Source: Ichthyophthirius multifiliis
Lineage: Eukaryota > Ciliophora > Oligohymenophorea > Hymenostomatida
Length of the DNA: 51,923 nt
Direction: 5' to 3'
Assembly (NCBI RefSeq): GCF_000220395.1
Contig: NW_004086075.1
Coordinates: forward strand, 1-51,923
Numbering within the stretch: position 1 is the stretch's first letter; the number at the start of each line of letters is the position of its first letter. A model generated the notes under the pieces. The model was not told the DNA's origin and did no database searches. It saw nothing but the letters and a program-made list of their open reading frames with translations. Below, piece after piece: positions 10,346 through 22,978 of this stretch. Position numbers and translations under genes: made by a program.

Positions 10346-13300
10346 ATGAATTACAATAATTTTAATCGTAAAAAATATTAAAATATTAATATTAATTTCT
10401 TTTTTATTTTAAATTTATATATAAATAAAATATAAAAATAGATAAAAACACCACAAAAAGTGTATAATTACGATATGGAGATTTAATATATATTAATTAT
10501 GAATCATAATAATAAAGAATATATTTTTTAATAGGTAATTGAAATATTAATTTTATTTTACATATTAATTGCAAACCTTAAAAAAAAAATTGAATAAAAT
10601 ATAATTTAATAAAAATTTATTAAAATAAAGGCGATGGATTAAGTTCTAATAATTTAGAATGTATATTATAAACATATTAAGACTAACATTATAAAAATCC
10701 TTTACTGAATTTTAAAAAATGTTTATTTAAAATTGCCAATGCAAAGAATTACTTTTATTAAGAATAATATAATAAATAAGTATAAACATAAAACATTAAA
10801 ATGGTTTAAAAAAGCATTCAAGAAGTTAAAACAAAAGCTGAATAAGAATAACATTAAAATTAATAAGAATATGAATAATAGAAAAAAGGAAGAATTGTTT
10901 TATATGGCTAATAGGTATAGTTATAACATGTATATAGTGATTGCTATTTAACTATTGACCCTAGTAAATTGGCATTAGAAAGTTGCTGTAAACAAGTTTT
11001 TTTGACAAAAGAAGCAAATAAATGGTCTAATTTTAAAATTACTTCGCTTTAAAAAAAGATTGGAGAAGAAATCTTTAATGAAGATTAAATTACTTTAAGC
11101 TTATTCGAAAACGAAAATTAATAAGTTAATGTTTCTGATAATCTAATGATGTATTAGAAGTTAATAGTTCTGAAAAATAAACTATTTTTAAAATTATTCT
11201 TTATAAATAGTACAATAATTATTATGAACCTGATTATGTATAAAATAGAGATAAAATATAAATTAAAAATTAGTAATTAGTCTAAAAAAAATATATATTA
11301 TATATAAATTTAAATTCATTAAACTCCACAAAATAAGTTTTTAATTTATTTTATTTTCTTAAAAAAAGTTAATCTTCTTAATATCTCAGTATTCAACACA
11401 AAAATTAAAAGGAAAAATTTTTTCTAAATAATTTACAAAACCGAAATGTATATTATAGTTATGAAGGACTAAAAAAAGAAAGAGTGCCAGTTTTCCAAAT
11501 TCAGCAAATATTCACTTCCCCAAAAAACATTGATGACTACTATTAATTATGTGGAATTTCTTATAGCGAGAACTACACCTCATATGATGAAGATTATTAT
11601 AAAAAAATGTCAACAATATGGGAAATACAATCTGAAGATGTTTTCGAATCAATAATATGTGAGTTATCAACTCAAAGTAATTCCCATTTGTTAAAAAACA
11701 ACATAAAAAGGCACAGATTCAAGCATATATAATCTGGTCTTTATCTAGCCTCTAAAGAAAATATAAACGAGAAGAATATAAAAGCAAAAAATAGGTAATT
11801 ATATTTAACATATGATGGAAATAATACCGATTGCTTTTTTATAATAAACTAAAAAATAACATTTCTGAATGCCTATAATATGCAGTAGATATAAAAATAG
11901 AAGAAGGAAATTCTATATATGCCAATCATGAAGATAGAAAGAAGTATACAAAATGCTTATAGTGTAATTTTTCTCATTAAAATATAGAATCAAATTTAGA
12001 AACTTAAGTAATTTCATAATCTAAATTCTCTATAATAGAAAGAAAATCTGTCAGTACATTTTATAGTTAACAAATAAAGTTCAAAATAATTCGAATTCCT
12101 GAAGAAGAAAGTAAAATAATGGACTTAGTCTCGAGTAATATTTAGTTTTTAATTTAATTCTATCAATATTTATAAGAATGGGGAATTGAAAAAAAAGAAA
12201 ATCAACATTATTATACTCATTTAAAAATATCCGAAAACTAAAAATAAATGACTTTGCTTTTTGATTAATTATAAAATTGTCTTAATCATATTGATATTAT
12301 TTTTAGTTTAAAAAAATCCACTTTCCTTTTGCAGGAAGGAATTCTTGTCATTATTTATTAAGTCATTAAACAAATAGTCTTTAAAATCAAAGGAAATCCA
12401 GCATAATCTATTGACTTTTAACTATAAAATGAAGCCGGTTTAATGGTCTAAAAGAAGATCTCATTAAGGCTTAAAAAAATATATTAATATTTAAATAAAT
12501 ATATAGAAAATAATGTAAAATCATGCTTCACTATTCTTTCTTTATAAGAAGATAATTTTCTTATATCATAAGATGATGAAGAAACTATAAATTTGTTAAA
12601 AACATGCACTTTTGGTAATGAAGATAAAGAAATGGAAAGTTCAATAGGAAGATTTATTTAATAATTAAAAACAATAGAAGAATCCAATATAAAACAATAA
12701 TCTTTAATGGTTTTATTATTGAATTAAAGTTTAAAAGATATAAGAACCAAAAAAATGAATGTTGATTATGAAAAATATTGGGAATTCTAAAATTTCTGTA
12801 GAAAGAAAATATTTAATTCTGACGAAATTTCCTAAAAAACAAAAAATCTAATAAAAAGCATTCTCATTAGTTTTTAAAAAATTGATGATTAGATTTATGT
12901 CATTTTTAATACAGAAAATGTAAACGAATTCGCAAGCAAAAACTCCGGAATTATTTCTTTATATAATTAATAAAAAACAGGAAAAAATTAAACTAAAGAA
13001 CTCTCGAATTAATTTAATATAAATTTCTTTCAATAAATAATAAATAAAGGACCAAATTCTACTATTTTTACTTAATATTAAAATTATTTATTTTAAGTTT
13101 TGAAATTTTACTCAGAATTGGCTTTTAATGGAAATATAAAAACTTAATTAGAATTATAAAATTTAGGTTTAGAAAGAAATATCGTATATACATTACTTTA
13201 ATAATATAATAATATTAATAAAGAGTTTTAACTTTTATTGCTTGATTTGTACTAAAATATTATTATGTTTGTAATTCCGTTTGAATAAATTCTACAGCAT

Positions 13301-16300
13301 AATAAAAATACATATTTTATCGAAGATTTTGATAGATTTAATCCTTATGAGGATTAAACCTTCAAATTATTTAGTTAAATAAACATCAGTGTTGATGACA
13401 TAAAAAGAAAACTTCTTAAATTTATTGGATATTAAGACTTTAATGAATTTATAAAATAATATTAATTAACTGATCTTAATAAGTTTAGCCTTACTTAATA
13501 TATTTGTATGAAATTAATTGAAGAAGATAATAATAATGGATTATCTTTAAATTACTAGTAATTATTTATTAATAAAAAAAAATATAATTAGACGCCTTTT
13601 ATGAATTAATTGGTTTTGATGATTCAGATATTTAATATATAACTGAGTTTTTTATAACTTTCTTAAGTATTATTAGATAAAGAATGTCTTTAGGATATAA
13701 TAATAGCAAATAAAATCTCGAAATTTTCAAAACTGTTTTAACAATTTTATTTGCTATAATTAACTTTTATTCTGAAAATCAAATTGTATACCTAAAAAGA
13801 TATTTTATTAATTTTAATTGGGTCTATAATTTTATTAAATAATATGCAACTAATAAAGAAGAAAAAATCTAGTATATAGAAAATGTAATTAAAAAAATAA
13901 AATATAAATTTAATTATTTTTAATAAAGATTTGTATAGAATGTATTAACATAATTAATGTTTTTTTAAATTTGTAAATATAATTATAAACAATTGATATT
14001 ATAAAAAATAATTGTGAAGATGATAGTTATAATCTTGATATATTTTTAATTTACTGGAAAAGACTACCAATAGAATAAAAAAAGAAAATAAATCAAAACT
14101 ATCACATAAATATAACTACAATTTTATATCAATTAACTACAATATTTGAATTGAATTCATATACTTAATAATACATATTTAAAACTTTTGTTGACTATAT
14201 AAATTAATATAGCATATTAGACAGCAAAATATAAACAATATAAATTCTAGAAAATAATACTGAAAAAGACATTTTTTAAAAAATAAATGGTATTGACTAA
14301 AGTGATGAAAAAGACGCTTAAATACAAAACAAAGCATAAATAAAAAATATGAGATATCTATATCAAAATTGTGAATAATTTATGAGTTTTCTTTAAGAGT
14401 ATGACATAAGCTAAAATTCCAATTCATCTTAAAAATATGAATATAAAAAATATGTATTTTATGTTTAATAATTGGAATAATGTTTATAGAAAATAATATT
14501 TTTGTATAAAAAATATATATTTAATTAAGCTGTAATCAGTAAAACTATAAGAAACTCATATATAGATGAATATTTATTAAAATTAGTTTATAAAAATTAC
14601 TAGATTTATAAGCAAGGTTATAAATACGAAAATTAAACAATTTTTATTAGAATTTTCGATGTAATAATAAAAAAATTGTAATTGTATTAAAATAAATAAT
14701 TATTATTCTATTTTAAAATAAAAAGTATGCCATATAAATTATTAATTTCATTATTAAAGATTTTAAAGATTATGAAAATAATAGTCAGAGCCATTATAGA
14801 TATAATTATAAATGTTATATACTTTGCTTGAATTAGCTTGATCCTTCAAAGCTTAAACAATTATTATTTTTAGACGATTAATAGATTTCATAATATGAAT
14901 AAATAAATCTTAAAAAGTATTTGTTAAATATTTTCTAAGATGAGAAATATAGAAACTCAATTAGCTAAGATATAAATAATATATATGAACATATAAATGT
15001 ATGTAATCCTTTCCTTGAATAATAAGTAACAAGGTCAGCAGATAAATTAGAAAATAAGAAAGTTTATAAATTAGGAATAAATAAAATAAAAGCAAAAGCA
15101 ATAATTTAATTTTTTAAAGTTTTGAAACAATTAAATATATCATAAAAGTATTATTATATATAAATAAATCAAAAATAAATACTTAACTTGCTTTTGAAAA
15201 ATAACTTCTTTATAGACATCATAAAACCTATAAATGAAAAATATTTAAGTAATTTTGGAAATTAATATTTTCATAATGAAAAAAATTACATAAAATTAAA
15301 ACTTCATGTTAAAGGTAAATTAAATAATATCAAAATATTGTTTTCATTTAATATATTTATGCATATTACAGGTTTAACACTTCTTTTATAGTGTAGTAAA
15401 AATTATGAGATTTCAATAAAAGAACTAAAAAGATTTTATTTCTAAGAATAATTGCTAAACATATATATAAATAAAGAAACATAATATTTTATTAAAAAAC
15501 CTTATTTAAGATGCTTATTTGAACTTTATTTAACAAAAGTAATTATTCTAATATATTTTTTTTTTTATAAAAAAAAAAGTAATTTTAAAAAAAAGAAGAA
15601 ATAAAATATTCTGAAGAATGTATTTTAACTGGAAATATAATTTAGATTTTCAAAGAATAAATAATACCAGTATTTAATATTTATTTCTTTGCAGCAAATT
15701 TAGAGTCTTTAGTAAAATGCAAAGATAAATCTATAACAAGTTCTTTGGAAAAATATAATAATAATAAATTTAAATATTTATAAAAATTAGACAAAGAAAA
15801 ATTAAAATAAGTAAAAAAATTTTTTTTTTAAAAAAAAAAAAATTAAAAAAAGGCAATTGAAATAAATAATTACTTAATAATAAAAAACTCGAATGAATAT
15901 TGGGAATATATATTCAAAGATAGTCTACTTCATTTTATAACTGATATATACGATGATTATAATTATTTATTTTATAGAGACTTGGAAAAATAGGAATTTA
16001 TGTTATTAAATAATAATGTAAATGAATTAAGATAATGTTTTTTATAATTAAAAGATCAAATTCAATAAATAATTGAATTGTTTGATATTTTAGAGCCTAT
16101 TTTTAAAGATTATGAAAACCATATTAAGTTGTTTTAATATAATAAATTTTTAAAATAAGCTTATGATATTCTTCAAAATGCAGAACAATAATTTTATGGG
16201 TAAAAGCTAAGTAATAAAGATAAAATATAATAATAACTTAGATTATAATTGTTAAGAAAAAGAATCTAATTAGAAGATTTTATAGAAATAATAAAGTAAA

Positions 16301-19300
16301 GATGGAACACAAATAGAAAGTAAAAAATGCTTACAAATATTATTAATTATAATAAAATGTATTTAGATTAAAATTAAATAAAAGAAATAATAGAAGATTT
16401 AAATGGATAAAATAAAAAATAAATAATCTATACAAATATATAGAACGAATTATAAGTTTATTTTATGAATTTAATAGGCTACAGTTACTTCACGTAAATC
16501 AGAAAAAATACAAATTTAATAGTAAATTAGAGAAGATATTAAATGGAGTTAATAAAGTAATAATTCGATGAAAAAACATAAATGCTTCCTTTAGAAAGTA
16601 TGTAAACTATTGAGGATTTATAAGAATTCGATTTATATAAAGGATATTAATTTGAAGAAAAAGAAAAATAAAGTAAAAAATTTTAAGAATAAACAATTAT
16701 TGACTATTAAATAAATATGATGATTTAAGATTTTATTCTATAGTTTAAAATTGATAAAATAAATATTTTTGAGAATTTTATTATATAATTATTAAATATT
16801 TTCAATATGTATGATGAGAAGTTATATATGATTAAAATTATTAGAATTTTCTTGGAAAAAAAATAAATTAATCCTAAAGAATAAAAAAAATTAATCGCAT
16901 AAGAATTTGATAATGATGATGAAAAAGATTTATTAAATTAAAAAAGGGAAGCGTTTTAACAATTTTAGGTTTTAGTAACAAAATAGTAAATATTTTTATA
17001 TTCTTTAGAATTAATTCAAGTTTAAGAAAACTAGAGCTCTTTATAAAAATAAAAAGATAATTTCGAATAATGGAATGAAGCTTTAAAAATCATGATTTTA
17101 ATATTAGAAGGAGGAAATTAAGATTGTTAAGACCTTATTTAAATATAGTTTATTGATAAAGAAGAATATAAGGAAATATTCACTTCTTTTTTATATTTTT
17201 TCTTTTAAAAAGATATTGGTTTTGAACTTGAAAAAATTAATTAATAAAGAAAAAAACTATAAGAACTAGCAAATGAAAAAGTAAAAGTTAAATTAAAAAA
17301 AAATAAACAAACAAAATATAAAAGGAAATTATAAGCGATAAATTTAAATAAGAATCATCAGAATTCGAAATATTAACATTTAGAATATTAAAACTTTTAT
17401 AATCTTTATGCGAAAATGTAAATATATATTTTTAAATATTTTTAGAAAGTTAAGTTGAAAAAGTATCGCGTATTCTAGAAGAATGTTTTAAAATCTAACA
17501 ATATGAAGGCACTAATTGTAATTTAAAATAATAAAATGACTAATTCGAAAGTAAAATAATAATGTAATGTTTTGAAACAATAAGAGATTTATGTAGTAGC
17601 CAAGATTCTTAAAATAATAATAAAAGTGAGATTTGTAGAAATAAAATATTATTCGAATTAATAAATAGGCATATTATATCTAAAGAATATTTTGATAAAA
17701 CATTTAAGAAATTTAAAAATGATAGATAAAAGATAAAATTACTATAAACAACAATTAAATTTATGATTGATATTTTTGTTGGAAATGTTTAAACAAAAAA
17801 AAAAAATGTTATTATTAATATTTTCTAACTTTTTTTATTTGTTGATTTAGTTTTTTTTTTTTTTAAATAACACAAAATATCAAAATAATAATTTGAACAA
17901 ATAATAGATAAAAGATAAAATTACTATAAACAACAATTAAATTTATGATTGATATTTTTGTTGGAAATGTTTAAGTCAATTTACTTTTACCTATTATTTA
18001 AATTCTTAATTTTGATGCACTTATTTAGTTGTCAAAAGATATTTATGAATTTATTATTTCACCAAACTATAATTATGTTTTATTAGATAAATAATGTACA
18101 CATTAATAAAAATAAAAAAGGATAAATAATAATGATAAACATATTAATAATATATATGGAAGTTTAGTTAAATCATCATTTATTAATAATAATTAAGAAA
18201 AATTGGTTAAAAAAGATGAATGTAACTATTATAAATGCAAAAAGGGTTTTATTTCTAATTTTGATAATATCCTTATTGATATTGGGTTCAATATATTTAT
18301 CCTTATGTAATACCTAAAAGATGTATTCCCTTAAGATAAGGAAAGGTTTGGATTATTTTTTGATGATTATACCGCTAAGTAGAATTAGAAAATTCAAGAA
18401 ATTAATAAAAATAATTTATTAATAAATGAATATTAAGAAAATGTAAAAAATCAATCAAATACTGAAATTCTTAAATCCTTTTAAATTTCAAAAGAAAAAA
18501 TATAAAGCCTATTGGAAAACTAAGATATAATTAATTAAGATCAAAACTTTATAACCGATATAGATTGGAGTAATACCGAATAAAAATAAAAATCTCCTTT
18601 AAAATTAAAAAATATGAAAAAAAGTTTTTGGGAAGGAAACAATATATTTACTGATTTTATTAAATAAAGTAAATAAAATTTATTTATTATCATTTTTATT
18701 TTTATCAAGGATAACATGTCAAATTTTCATAATAAAATGATTTCTTTAAATTCTACAGAAAGTTTGTTGGTAATGTTGAACTCTTGACTTAAATTAGTAA
18801 TGAATAAGAATTAGCAAAAATTGTAAAAGTGTATTTCAGAAAACCATTTTTCTGTAAATACTTAACTTAGGAAATTTAAGATCATTTAGTAAAAAATAAA
18901 TATTTTTAACCAATTTTAATTTCATTAAAAAAATAGATTTATAAAGCAGATAGAGATAACGATTAAGACAGAGTTCGTTTTTTATTGTATAATTATTAAT
19001 TTTATTACATTTAAATTAAAAGAAAGCAAGATATAACGAAAAGATATGTATATAAAATAAAATTCTATATTATATTTATTTAAATATAAAAAAGCCACTA
19101 ATAAGTATCTTTGCTAATAACTGGAGATTTTTAAAAGATATTTCATATATACTAGTTATAGCGATTAGTATATTAATAGCAATTCAATAAGAAGAAGATG
19201 CGCGTGTTTCCTAAGGAGAAAATAAATAATAATGGGATAATTAAATATTATATCCAACAGCAATTATATAGTTAATAATAAGCTTCAATGTACTATTATT

Positions 19301-20322
19301 CTGTGCAATAGAAAGATATCCAATATCAATTCATTTATTTTCTAACGATTAAAATTTCAATTAAATATTAAAAATAAAATAAGTTTCTGAAGGAAAATTA
19401 GTAAATAACTTCTCCTATTATTTAGAAAAAATTTAAATACTTTTTAAAGAAACTTTGTCTCCAGAAGGTGCTAAGGAAAGCTATATTAAAAGCTTTATTC
19501 TAATATCCCTTGATATTGATAATATATATAACGCAGTTTATTTTATAATTACAATTTTGGCTGTAAATAAGTCTGAAGATCCTTTAGTTTATGCCTTTTT
19601 GCTACTTGATATTGTTAAAAGAAGTTTAGATTTGCAAAATGTAATTGCAGCTATTACTACTAATGCCAGAAACCTTCTCAAGTTTGCATGCTTGGGGCTT
19701 ATTATTTTATATATTTATGCTATTATAGGTTATAATAATTTCAAAGACTTTTTCAATAAAGAAGCAGGGGCATTTAGTGATACTTTTTTCCTTACAATTA
19801 CTTCTGTGATTAAGGAAGGATTACGAAATGGAGGAGGAATAGCAGATAGTTTGAATAATATAGATTATAATGATGAAAATTCTTATTCAAATATTTGGAA
19901 GAGATATGCATATGATTTATCTTTTTTCGTTATAATTAATATGCTTTTTATTTAAATTATTTTTGGTATTATTTTGGATACTTTTGGAACTTTAAGAGAT
20001 GAAAGAAATGAATTATTACATAAAATTAATAATTTTTGCTATATTTGTGTAAATAGATATATATATTTTAATTCAATTTTTTTTTTAGGGCTATAATAGA
20101 TAACATATAGATACATTTAATAAAAATGGATGGAATTATCATATATATTAAGAACACAATTTATACAATATGTTATTCTATATAATTTATATATATTTAA
20201 AAGATAGTAATGAATGTGCTGGAATAGAAAAATACGTTAAGGATAAAATAAATGATTATTAAACTGATTTCTTCCCTATATAAAGGTCATTATAAGAAGA
20301 AAAATAAAAGGAATAAAAATGA
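10346..20322 (+). CDS. IP3-receptor/ryanodine-type calcium-release channel
   Basis: A tetrameric Ca2+ channel of internal stores, roughly 3,000 residues. Exon 1 (10346-10367) encodes only MNYNNFN plus one base; introns 10368-10441 and 10535-10630 lead into the N-terminal ligand-binding region (RYGDLIYINYE, GDGLSSNNLECILQ, FKKCLFKIANAKNYFYQEQY, YGQQVQLQHVYSDCYLTID). MIR-like repeats follow (VNSSEKQTIFKIILY near 11160; RFKHIQSGLYLAS near 11730), then a long helical middle of RIH-type character. The pore lies at 19080-20048: membrane helices, filter NGGGIAD (19827-19847), inner helix ending FGIILDTFGTLRDERN. After an intron (20049-20088) comes the zinc-binding linker CYIC...HIYQEH that is diagnostic of this family. 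Three single-base frame breaks (near 11147, 11851 and 13574, the last two in A-runs) all point to a missing base. A 71-bp repeat lies near 17.8 kb. Ciliates carry several such channels. Confidence 0.92.
17722..17792 (+). repeat. 71-bp direct repeat inside channel gene, copy 1
   Basis: Identical to 17904-17974, offset 182 bases, both within the channel gene. Each copy can encode the same peptide (DRQKIKLLQTTIKFMIDIFV). The 111 bases between are T/A-rich. Confidence 0.93.
17904..17974 (+). repeat. 71-bp direct repeat inside channel gene, copy 2
   Basis: Second copy of 17722-17792. After this copy the coding frame continues as VNLLPIIQILNFDALIQLSK, so removing one 182-base unit would give a continuous reading frame. 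Confidence 0.93.
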
Positions 20323-22378
20323 ACAGAATCACAAGTTTATTTATTTTTTATTTTTTCTTGTAACATATTTGTTAATCAAAAATAATAAAAAACCATTATT
20401 ATTCTTTTTTTTTCATATTTTTAAGTTGATAAAGTTTTTTTAAGAATAAATAATTTTATAAGTAATTTATTAGTAAAAATAAATTATACCTATTAATATA
20501 ATTTTCATTTAAATTATGATTATAATTTTGATTCTTAATTTTATCATTATTTTGATGATTATATTTGATACAATTTTTTTTATTATTATTAATTTTTATT
20601 GTTTAAATTATTATTATGACATATCTTTTTTTATTGTATTATTAAAAACAATAAAACTCAATATTTCTAAATTACAAAATTATTTTATATTTATAAAAAC
20701 AAAATGCTTAACACAATATAAAATATAATTAGCAATATAAATCATAATTTGTATTTTTTTAATACTATAAAATATTAAATAAACAATACAATAATACAAA
20801 AAACTTACCATTTATATAATTTTTATGTTTTTATATTATTAAAAGTATATTATATATTTATTATTTATTGTATCTATAAATTCAACAGCAAAAAAATAAA
20901 TCAACCTAAAATTTGGTTATATCTTACATATTTTTCAATTATGGATTTAATTCAAAATAATATATATAATTATTCAAATTGAATATAAGTATCTTAAATT
21001 ATAATTATTTTTTTATATTTAAAAAAAAAATAGTTTAAGGGGTTAAGTATATAATATTTATAATTTATTAGCAAAAAATCTCATTGTATTTTTTTCAATT
21101 TTCCTTAATTAAATTTTAGAAATGTTTATTTAGAATAGTTAATAAAGAAATATGAAAACATAACATAAAAAATAGATTATTTTTATTTAATTATTTAATT
21201 TGTAAAATTGTAAAAAAATATATGAACAATAATTATACTTTAATTTCCCTTATAAATAGGCTTTATATAAGTTTTACTTTAAGATGAACAAAATAGGTAG
21301 TCTAATTTATTAAGTGAAACTTAATATAAAAATGCAGTTAAACAACCTTCAAATTATAATCATATTATTTTATAATAATTGGGAAAATGCAGAATTAATT
21401 ATGGAATATTAAGATTTAAATTTAAGATTCATTAGAAATTAATAGTTTGAATAGATAATCTTAATTTAAAATCATTTTTTATTTCTATTTTAATGGAAAA
21501 ATTAAAATTTATAATAAAAATGGTAATAAAATCATAATATATAAAGATAAAAATAATTATTTTAATTTAAATATATTTATTATTATTGGCTTAAAATAAT
21601 ATTTTTTTGTTTATTTCTAAAAACATAAAAAAATTATATATTAATAAAAATTAAATATAAAGTTGAAGTAAGTTCCGTAAGTGCAATAAATAGTAATTAA
21701 ATATACATACGAAGACAAAAATTTAAATATAATCTTATATTTGTATAGCTAAATTTTGGGAAATTTAATTAGTAGCATACTTGCTTTATAAATAAATTAA
21801 TATTGATTAAATTATTTTTATATTTATGAATCAAATAAAAATAATTAAGACTACTTTTGAAGTGAAAGATGAATTTTTTTATTATTTTTATCTCTAATAA
21901 AATAAGTAAGTAAAAAATTTAAAACATTATTAAAAATTAAAGATTATAAAGTTAAGTTTTTATATTTCTATATTATTAAACAACTTATTTTCAAAATAAT
22001 ATCTAATTTAAAGTGTATTAATAATATAAATATTAGAATTGTTATAAAAAGGGGACAAATATTAAGTTTTTACATTTTATTTGAAAAATTCTCTTTTAGA
22101 CAAACAGAAATTCAATGAATCGAAAATTATATGGAAGATGATTCCTAATATTAAAATATCAAAAATATAAATAATCATGCATAAATATTATTGAAAATGA
22201 AATATCATTAAAGTATAAACTTTTAATTTAATATTTAAGAATATTTAAGCGAATAATTAGTGTTGAATATAATAATCTTATATAAATTATGGAGATTATA
22301 TAAGCATTATTATTTATTTTATTTGTAAGGATTGGTTGATATTTTTAAAATACAACCTTAAGAATTATTCAAAACTTG
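20323..22378. other. spacer, probably containing decayed channel-like sequence
   Basis: Mostly low-complexity A/T. Short protein-like traces occur, for example MEYQDLNLRFIRNQQFE (21399-21449) and KYTYEDKNLNIILYLY (21699-21746), separated by junk and in changing frames. They may be earlier parts of the dead channel copy recognised at 22379-22660, but I could not align them to the intact channel by eye. Confidence 0.45.
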
Positions 22379-22660
22379 ATATTCGCGAGAAGATATTTAA
22401 AATTTATATTTTTTTTAATATTAATAAACTTTTTATTTAAATTTTCCTAGGTATTATTTTAGATACTTTTGGTATTACATTTTATTATATTTTTTTTTTA
22501 GGGATTAAATAAATAACATATTTAAATTTATAATAAAATGGATGAAATATCTGATTTATTAAAAACATTATATCTATTATAATGCCTTATTTATCAGTAG
22601 AAAATATGTACTCTGAAATAAAAAATATCTACAACTTTAAATAAATAAATAGCAATTAAA
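22379..22660 (+). pseudogene. relic of a second IP3R-type channel (pore end)
   Basis: LFIQIFLGIILDTFG (near 22430-22473) matches the inner pore helix LFIQIIFGIILDTFG of the intact channel. A short intron-like stretch ending in TTTTAG follows, then GLNKQHIQIYNKMDE, the counterpart of GYNRQHIDTFNKNGW, at the same splice position. The LRDERN segment and the CYIC zinc motif are absent, the following sequence dissolves into non-coding A/T, and no selectivity filter is found upstream. This is the dead end of a tandem copy of the gene at 10346-20322. Confidence 0.78.
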
Positions 22661-22978
22661 TATATTTTTTAAAAAAATTTAATATAATTATTATATTTAT
22701 ATTATTTTTTGTCATATATTTATATTGTTTAAACTATATTTTATGGTATTTTCAAACTTTATTTAATAAATTATATAAAACTTTATGTCTTTTTTAAATA
22801 AAAATCACGATTTATAGAAATATTAATTTTTTCTTACCTTTATATAATATTTATTTTAATTTTATATTACTAAAGAATCAATTTAATTTTAAAATTTTTT
22901 GTTTATATTAATTAATCAATTTAAGATAAAATTTTCTTAATCTAAGATAAGTTTTTCTTGTTTGATTTGTTAATCGTA
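22661..22978. other. AT-rich spacer
   Basis: No coding signal; lies between the channel relic and the Sfi1-like gene. Confidence 0.6.

Noticed and set aside
10475-10534. ATG at 10475 as start of the calcium-channel gene
   Set aside because: Its frame does not match the ligand-binding domain and cannot be spliced in phase to the next exon; the 22-base exon at 10346 can.
11140-11240. A GT...AG intron to explain the first frame change in the channel gene
   Set aside because: No donor in the right phase exists, and the stretch it would remove encodes the conserved VNSSEKQTIFKIILY block.
14705-14760. A frame break in the channel gene
   Set aside because: A 35-base GT...AG intron (GTATGCC...TTAAAG) joins the two frames in phase and is a simpler reading.
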